64,000 bases of DNA from contig OZ023269.1 in the NCBI GenBank assembly GCA_964006375.1, positions 620,001 to 684,000 on the forward strand, read 5' to 3'. The notes under the pieces were generated by a model that did not search any database, was not told the DNA's origin, and worked only from the letters and a program-made list of their open reading frames with translations. The DNA is from Tillus elongatus. Lineage: Eukaryota; Arthropoda; Insecta; Coleoptera; Cleridae. The stretch's first letter is position 1. Each line of letters starts with the position of its first letter. A program made the position numbers and the translations under genes. Shown one piece after another: positions 59,341-64,000 of this stretch.

Positions 59341-59815
59341 GTGTACGCATTCCTGTTTTTGGAAAAATACAAAATATTTTACCAACAATAATGATGTAAT
59401 AATATGGGTCCGATGGCAGTATTGTTTAAACTGATTATAATTTTAACAAGGTAATAACCTTAAAATTTAATATACATATATATTTTTTTTGTTGACAATT
59501 TTAATCATGAGCTTAGTTATTTATATTAAAATTTGGTGTTTTTCCTTCAAGATCGTTCCTTGTGATTTTAGTCACTTGTTCTTGCTGCTAGGAACTGGAG
59601 GCGTAATGTCCGTAATGTGATATTATAAGAATAATTTGGTCCTGTTTCAAGAGTAGAATTGTTGAGTACGGTCCTGAATATAAATTCTTATCTAATGTTA
59701 ATATATTTGTAGATTTTATTTACTTGTTACGATAGGTGTGTTTTTACGTCATATTAGTCAGTCTCTTAAGTCCTGTCTCGTTGTCATTTATCCGATTTTC
59801 GAGTTTTTAATTTAT
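59341..59815. other. Degraded interior of pol
   Basis: Stops in all frames. By position it should hold the integrase catalytic core, but I cannot recognise the DDE motifs. Confidence 0.5.
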
Positions 59816-60720
59816 TTAGGTAATATAATTTGCTTGTTTATTTAATTTGCTTAATATAAACAGATTGTATTCTTTTTTGTTGCAATATTCACAAGTCCTA
59901 ATATAATCTTTAATTTTCTTTCTCATCTTTGAAAAAGAGAATTTGTCTTTCATCTCTGCATAGGTTTCATCTATATTTCGATGTCTCTTTTTAGTCTCAT
60001 GAGAAAACTTGATTTTGTGTTTAATTTCTGATGCTGTTTCTAATTCTTCCAAATTGGGTATTTTTGTTTCAGAACTATTAATCGTATTGTAATTTTTAAT
60101 TTTTATGGGGTTTGTTTCCAAAATACTCATTTTATTTATTGCGAAATTTTGTTTATTATTAAAATTAGATGTTCCTATTTTAGGTTTTGCTTTGCTGATT
60201 ATATGTTTTGCTGTATTTAACCCAGTTTTTCCTGTATTATCGTACTGGGCTAAAGGTTCATTCTCATATTGTTCCTTTACTGTTTTCTTATAGCTACCTT
60301 GTGCATTATTTGAGTGCTTACTTGACTTATTAGTAAAATTTAACTGGTTTTTGCTTCTTTTTTGTACATCCTGTATATTATTTAAACTAATATGATCAGT
60401 CTCCTCATTACAATGTACGTTTGTAGTGGGAACTTCACCTAACCTGCTATGTGGGCTTTTGTTTAATTGAATTATCTTGTTATTACTGGCAAACCAAGAA
60501 TGTACATACCTCATAATGCTATCATTGTCCTGTTGAACTATCTTCGTTGGTTTTGATGCATCAGCTAGGTCAACAGAATGCATTTGTCGACGGTCGCTTG
60601 CGTAATTGTTCAAGTTCAGGTTTAAATTATTATAGTCATTCATTATCTCCTTATAAATACAACTACTATCACTGCCCTTCTTAGGTACATTATCTGTGTG
60701 AACATTTACACTATTAGTAT
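59816..60720 (-). pseudogene. pol: Deleted pol: linker plus integrase zinc-binding domain
   Basis: Open from about 60720 to 59816, in the -1 frame relative to gag and overlapping its end, with a downstream ATG at 60643. The first part is Asn/Ser/Lys-rich without protease (DTG) or RT (YVDD) motifs. The end has HETKKRHRNIDETYAEM and KIKDYIRTCEYCNKKEYN, the H-H-C-C zinc-binding head of integrase. So an in-frame deletion has joined the pol start to the segment between RNase H and integrase. A product could be made as a Gag fusion by frameshifting but would have no polymerase. Confidence 0.75.
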
Positions 60721-60723
60721 CTC

Positions 60724-62022
60724 CTATCGATTGTCCGTAGACGTACCTGCTATAGGAAAATTTTGATCTTCACGATCGTAAATTTCGGAAGGTGTATCAA
60801 TCTCATGGGCAAATAGTTCGTCAGAATTAAACCTTGTTCCTGGAGCTGTGGACCTTTGCTGATTAGCAGGGAAGTTATTTCTTCTTGACTGTGTTGAAAA
60901 ATTATTTGAATGTCTTGTAAACCTTGTGTTGCCACTCGAAGTATCCATGGGTTCAGGATATCTGTTTTGGAAATGTTCTCGTGGGTTTTCTGGTTTAAAA
61001 GAGGGCGGTCTAGAAAATTGTGAATTCTGGTTATTTTGGCTTTGATATTGGGAAGTATTCCTAAATTGTGAAGTTTGATTACTTTGGCTCTGATATTGGG
61101 GATTATTTCTAAATGGTTTCTGAAATTGCATAACTGGAAAGTTTTGGGAAGTAGAACGATTGTTAAAAGGCCTGGTTTGTGGATTGGGGGTTTTATTATT
61201 TGGCGATGTATAATTGCCTGATTTAAGAAATGTCCTATCTCTATACTCGTAATTTTCTTCCAGAACTATAAACTTAAGACCATCTTCAATAGATGCAGGT
61301 GCAGTGGATCTTACTACCATTCCTAGAGGGTTTCTAAGTCCCCCGAGGAACGCTTTTAATGTTTGTTGAGCGTAAATTGCTCTTTTCACTTCTAATATTT
61401 GTTGATTGTCTTCATTACAAATTAAATTAGAAACCAGAAGTTGTTCAATATATCTACACCTATTACTAAATGTTAAAGCATCCTCATTATGTTTCTGCTT
61501 GAGTGTTAAAAGTTCGCTCAAAAGACTAGTGTCGTCTCGTTGGTCCGTGAAGTTTTGCACTATAGCTTGTCTTAGGTCTTGCCAATTATTAATAATTTTT
61601 GTGCTAATTATAAGTCTAGCTTGACTGGTTAATTTTGACTGTATAAAATTAACTAAAAAATGATTTAAATATAATCTTTCATCTTCAGCGTTATAAAATG
61701 TGTTCATAATGAGATTGCATGCCTTAAGAAAGTTACCAACATTTGCCGGTTCCCCATTGAACTCAGGTATCATCTTTAAATAGAATTCACTAAAGTTGTT
61801 TGCCATATTGTTAGCTTGGGCCATGTTTATGCTAAATTCTGTGGTATTAATTAAGTTACTATGAATTTGTTTTACAAGACTAATACTATCACGAGTAAAA
61901 TTATTCTGAACTTCCTGTTCAACAATATTAATATCTAAATTATTTTCTTCAGGAATGACTTCTAAGTTATTTTCAAAATTAAACTGATTAAGTCTGCTTA
62001 TTAATTCATCAATATCCGACAT
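60724..62022 (-). CDS. gag: Gag polyprotein (errantivirus)
   Basis: 432 codons from MSDIDELISRLNQFNFE (ATG at 62022; an in-frame alternative start lies 16 codons upstream) to TAG at 60724. Central retrotransposon-gag capsid region: FSEFYLKMIPEFNGEPANVG, NNWQDLRQAIVQNF, LKQKHNEDALTFSNRCRYIE and LGGLRNPLGMVVRS (about 75-260). The C-terminal third is Gln/Asn/Arg-rich with two near-repeats (NPQYQSQSNQTSQFRN and TSQYQSQNNQNSQFSR) and no CCHC knuckle, as usual for errantivirus Gag. Would form the particle core and bind RNA. Uninterrupted, about 160 bases downstream of the primer-binding site. Confidence 0.9.
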   Translation of the reverse strand: MSDIDELISRLNQFNFENNLEVIPEENNLDINIVEQEVQNNFTRDSISLVKQIHSNLINTTEFSINMAQANNMANNFSEFYLKMIPEFNGEPANVGNFLKACNLIMNTFYNAEDERLYLNHFLVNFIQSKLTSQARLIISTKIINNWQDLRQAIVQNFTDQRDDTSLLSELLTLKQKHNEDALTFSNRCRYIEQLLVSNLICNEDNQQILEVKRAIYAQQTLKAFLGGLRNPLGMVVRSTAPASIEDGLKFIVLEENYEYRDRTFLKSGNYTSPNNKTPNPQTRPFNNRSTSQNFPVMQFQKPFRNNPQYQSQSNQTSQFRNTSQYQSQNNQNSQFSRPPSFKPENPREHFQNRYPEPMDTSSGNTRFTRHSNNFSTQSRRNNFPANQQRSTAPGTRFNSDELFAHEIDTPSEIYDREDQNFPIAGTSTDNR

Positions 62023-62163
62023 ATATTCACATACATAAGACAAAGGAACAGATAAAATATAGGAGAGCAACTTACAGTAATAGTAGGAACCAGATGACCA
62101 TTTATTCTTCTTAAAAAAACCAAGGAACCAATATTCTTTTGATGCCTTAGGTTGCTGGGAGAT

Positions 62164-62181
62164 CCGTCACCGACTGCGCCA
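62164..62181 (-). promoter_or_regulatory. Primer-binding site (tRNA-Ser type)
   Basis: Minus strand TGGCGCAGTCGGTGACGG, its first T being the last LTR base. Complementary to a tRNA-Ser 3' end as in 17.6, 297 and ZAM. Confidence 0.85.
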
Positions 62182-62502
62182 ATTAACAACACTTGTACTT
62201 AGGTTGCTTTTTTAAAAAATTTATTAAACTACTTAAACTATTTAACAACAAACTAGCATAGTTACTGCCTAAATTAATACTGAACAAATATTACACAAAA
62301 CAGTGGCTTTATATAATAATCGGATAAGTGTTCGTTGCAGGTTCTCACGAGAACATGCAGATCTAGCTTCCTCTGATTTCGCACTGCTGGCACTATCTGC
62401 AACGGTCGGCATAATTCGTAGAATCTGCTTATGGGAACTGCTGCATGCAAATGTAACTTGATACCATCTACGTGACATATCGTGAGAATCCATGTGTTAA
62501 CT
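62181..62502 (-). repeat. 5' LTR (322 bp)
   Basis: Same length and, by eye, same sequence as 56775-57096. TATA-like TTATATAAAG at about 62314-62305 and AATAAA at 62225-62220 on the minus strand. Confidence 0.95.
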
Positions 62503-62506
62503 CGCG
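62503..62506. other. Target-site duplication, right
   Basis: CGCG, matching 56771-56774. Confidence 0.8.
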
Positions 62507-63840
62507 CAAGATGTGCTGGGATTCCTCCCCCTCGCCGCAGAGTCTGTATGCGAGGTCCCCTTCGAACCGCCCCATTTTATGCAGGTGTTTCTTGACGGCC
62601 ATGTGTCCCGTCAAGAGACCTGTTGTGTTTCTGAGCTGTCCTCTGCTAAGATTTAGCAGCTTCACAGCTCTCTTTGAACTGGGTTCGTCAATTATTGACT
62701 GCCCATGTCTCAGTTCTGGACAGTCTTCCCACTACTCCTTGTGGTGGTTTCTGACCCAGGACTTAATGACCCCCCCTGGCAGTGCTCTTTGTCACGCCCA
62801 GAGCCGGTTCTTGTCCCATAAATGGTTCTGCTGACCCTTTCTTCGCGAGACTGTCAGCTTCTTCATTGCCTTTGACCCTCGAGTGACCCGGCACCCAGAT
62901 GATGGTCACCTCACTCTGCCCAGCCAGGTCGCTCGTCTCGGCACTCATTTACCAGCCAGGAATTTAATCGTGGGCTACTTAGTGCCTTAAGGGCTGCCTG
63001 GCTGTCTGTGGCTATGAGGATCCGCTTGTTGGTGTAGCCCCTCCTCTTGTTCTCCCGCACACAGTGCCTGATGGCGTAGATTACGGCCTGAAACACCGTT
63101 GCATGGGCTCCGAGGGAGATACTATGACTTACCCTCGGTCCTTCCAAGTAAACATCTGCCCCCGTCCCACGCTCCCCGCCGGATCCGTCCGTGAACCAGA
63201 CGAGCGCATCCCGTGTATGCCAGGCGTGTCCTCCCGCCATGCCTCGCGGTCGGGGATTTCCACTGTAAAGTTGTTTTCCCTGCAGATTCGCGGGCTCGCG
63301 AAGTCTGACCTCATTTCAAGCATGGGCTCCTTCACGATCTCCTGAATTTTGCAGTGGCCCCTGAAGCCTGGGTTAATCTTCAGTCTACCATTACAGGCTA
63401 TTCTGTGTAGTACTAGTCTGGCCTGCCCCATAATAACTAAGTGTAGGGGGGCAGATCCAGCAACACCTCCATGGCGGCTGTTGGGGTTAAAGACATGACC
63501 CCTGTGATGCCTAGGCAAGCCATCCTTTGGATCTTGCCTAGTTTTTGTTTGGCACTAGATTGTGTCACCTTAGGCCACCAGACCAGTGCCGCGTATGTTA
63601 ACGATGGTCTGACCACCCTTGTGTACAGCCAGTGGGTCATACTAGGTCTTATTCCCCACGCTTTTCCATATAGCTGCCTAGTGACGGCTAAGGTCATGAC
63701 TGCCTTACGCAGTATTTTTCCAATGTGGCCATTCCAGGTTAGCTTAGAGTCCAATACAACCCCAATATATTTTACCTCCCTGGCGATTGGAATGCTCCTA
63801 CCGTAAAGAGTGAGAGTTCTGTGGCATTGGTAGGCATAGT

Positions 63841-64000
63841 AGTAAAAGCATTCGTAAACAGTTGAATAACTCAATAATAGATCACTTTAGGTATGGTACC
63901 CTTATACTTTTTGAAAGAGAATCTATTTCTGCATTCAACCGTCTAATAATATATTAGATTAGATTCATTATGAGTGGGCTATTCCAGTCCCTCCACCGCG
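63841..64000. other. No recognisable feature
   Basis: Flank beyond the truncated 5' end of the RNase H LINE. Nothing matched. Confidence 0.4.

Larger units (their letters stand above)
56775..62502 (-). mobile_element. Errantivirus-type (gypsy group) LTR retroelement, 5728 bp, pol-deleted
   Basis: Two 322 bp LTRs, tRNA-Ser-type primer-binding site, gag, a remnant of pol, env and polypurine tract in retroviral order on the minus strand. The LTRs show no difference by eye over their full length, and the target duplication is perfect, so insertion is very recent. Related elements are usually 7 kb or more; here protease, reverse transcriptase and RNase H are absent and integrase is broken. It therefore depends on enzymes from another copy. 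Gag and env are uninterrupted. Confidence 0.92.
56543..63840 (-). pseudogene. RNase H-bearing LINE, interrupted by an errantivirus-type element
   Basis: The two LINE parts are 62503-63840 and 56543-56774. Minus strand from 63840: RTLTLYGRSIPIAREVKYIG, VVLDSKLTWNGHIGKILRKA (end of RT/thumb), then RNase H with VWFTDGSGGERGTG, AVIYAIRHCV, LIATDSQAALKAL and VTIIWVPGHSRVKGNEEADS, followed by RKHLHKMGRF-type and CRLCGEGEES knuckle sequence. It breaks at 62503 and resumes at 56774 with the last codons, the GC-rich 3' UTR and an interrupted poly(A) (T-rich 56547-56557). Frameshifts near 62960 and 63440 inactivate it, and RT motifs are lost by 5' truncation. Close relative at 43361-44035. Confidence 0.85.

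Overview
The window looks like repeat-dominated insect (at least arthropod) chromosome. It is AT-rich, packed with Tc1/mariner-type elements carrying an insect-style N-terminal helix-turn-helix, several LINE lineages, tRNA-derived SINEs, a Penelope-like fragment and a gypsy/errantivirus-type retroelement with an env gene. About twenty long (TA)n arrays punctuate it. I see only one convincing host protein gene, a divergent forkhead-domain exon on the minus strand at 32191-33317. Species cannot be read from the sequence.

Layout. 1-2560: a large inverted-repeat pair enclosing a ~315 bp MITE. 2640-9640: two tRNA-derived SINE types, a decayed LTR with a tRNA-Ser-type primer-binding site, a U6 snRNA-like sequence and pieces of a composite 1.4 kb repeat family with an internal (TA)n. 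9718-20450: LINE RT fragments, a Penelope-like RT split by a SINE, hammerhead-ribozyme-like hairpins and a hAT relic. 21350-31741: at least four mariner relics, some with long inverted termini, one pair abutting (TA)n on both sides. 32191-33317: the forkhead exon with splice acceptor and poly(A) signals. 34640-48130: a CR1-like LINE, an L1/Tx1-like LINE split by a mariner, an RNase H-bearing LINE, the 3' end of a second errantivirus, and another mariner split by a LINE. 48888-54210: a nested mariner whose transposase is interrupted by one copy of the composite repeat, with another copy in inverse orientation downstream. 54275-64000: more composite repeat, two hammerhead-like motifs, and an RNase H LINE (minus) interrupted by a complete 5728 bp errantivirus-type insertion.

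That insertion is the most dynamic feature: two 322 bp LTRs that look identical, a CGCG target duplication, open gag and env frames, but a pol lacking protease, RT and RNase H. It must have moved recently with help in trans. Most other coding traces are pseudogenes. The layered insertions (SINE in Penelope, mariner in Tx1-like LINE, LINE in mariner, errantivirus in LINE) allow relative dating of activity.
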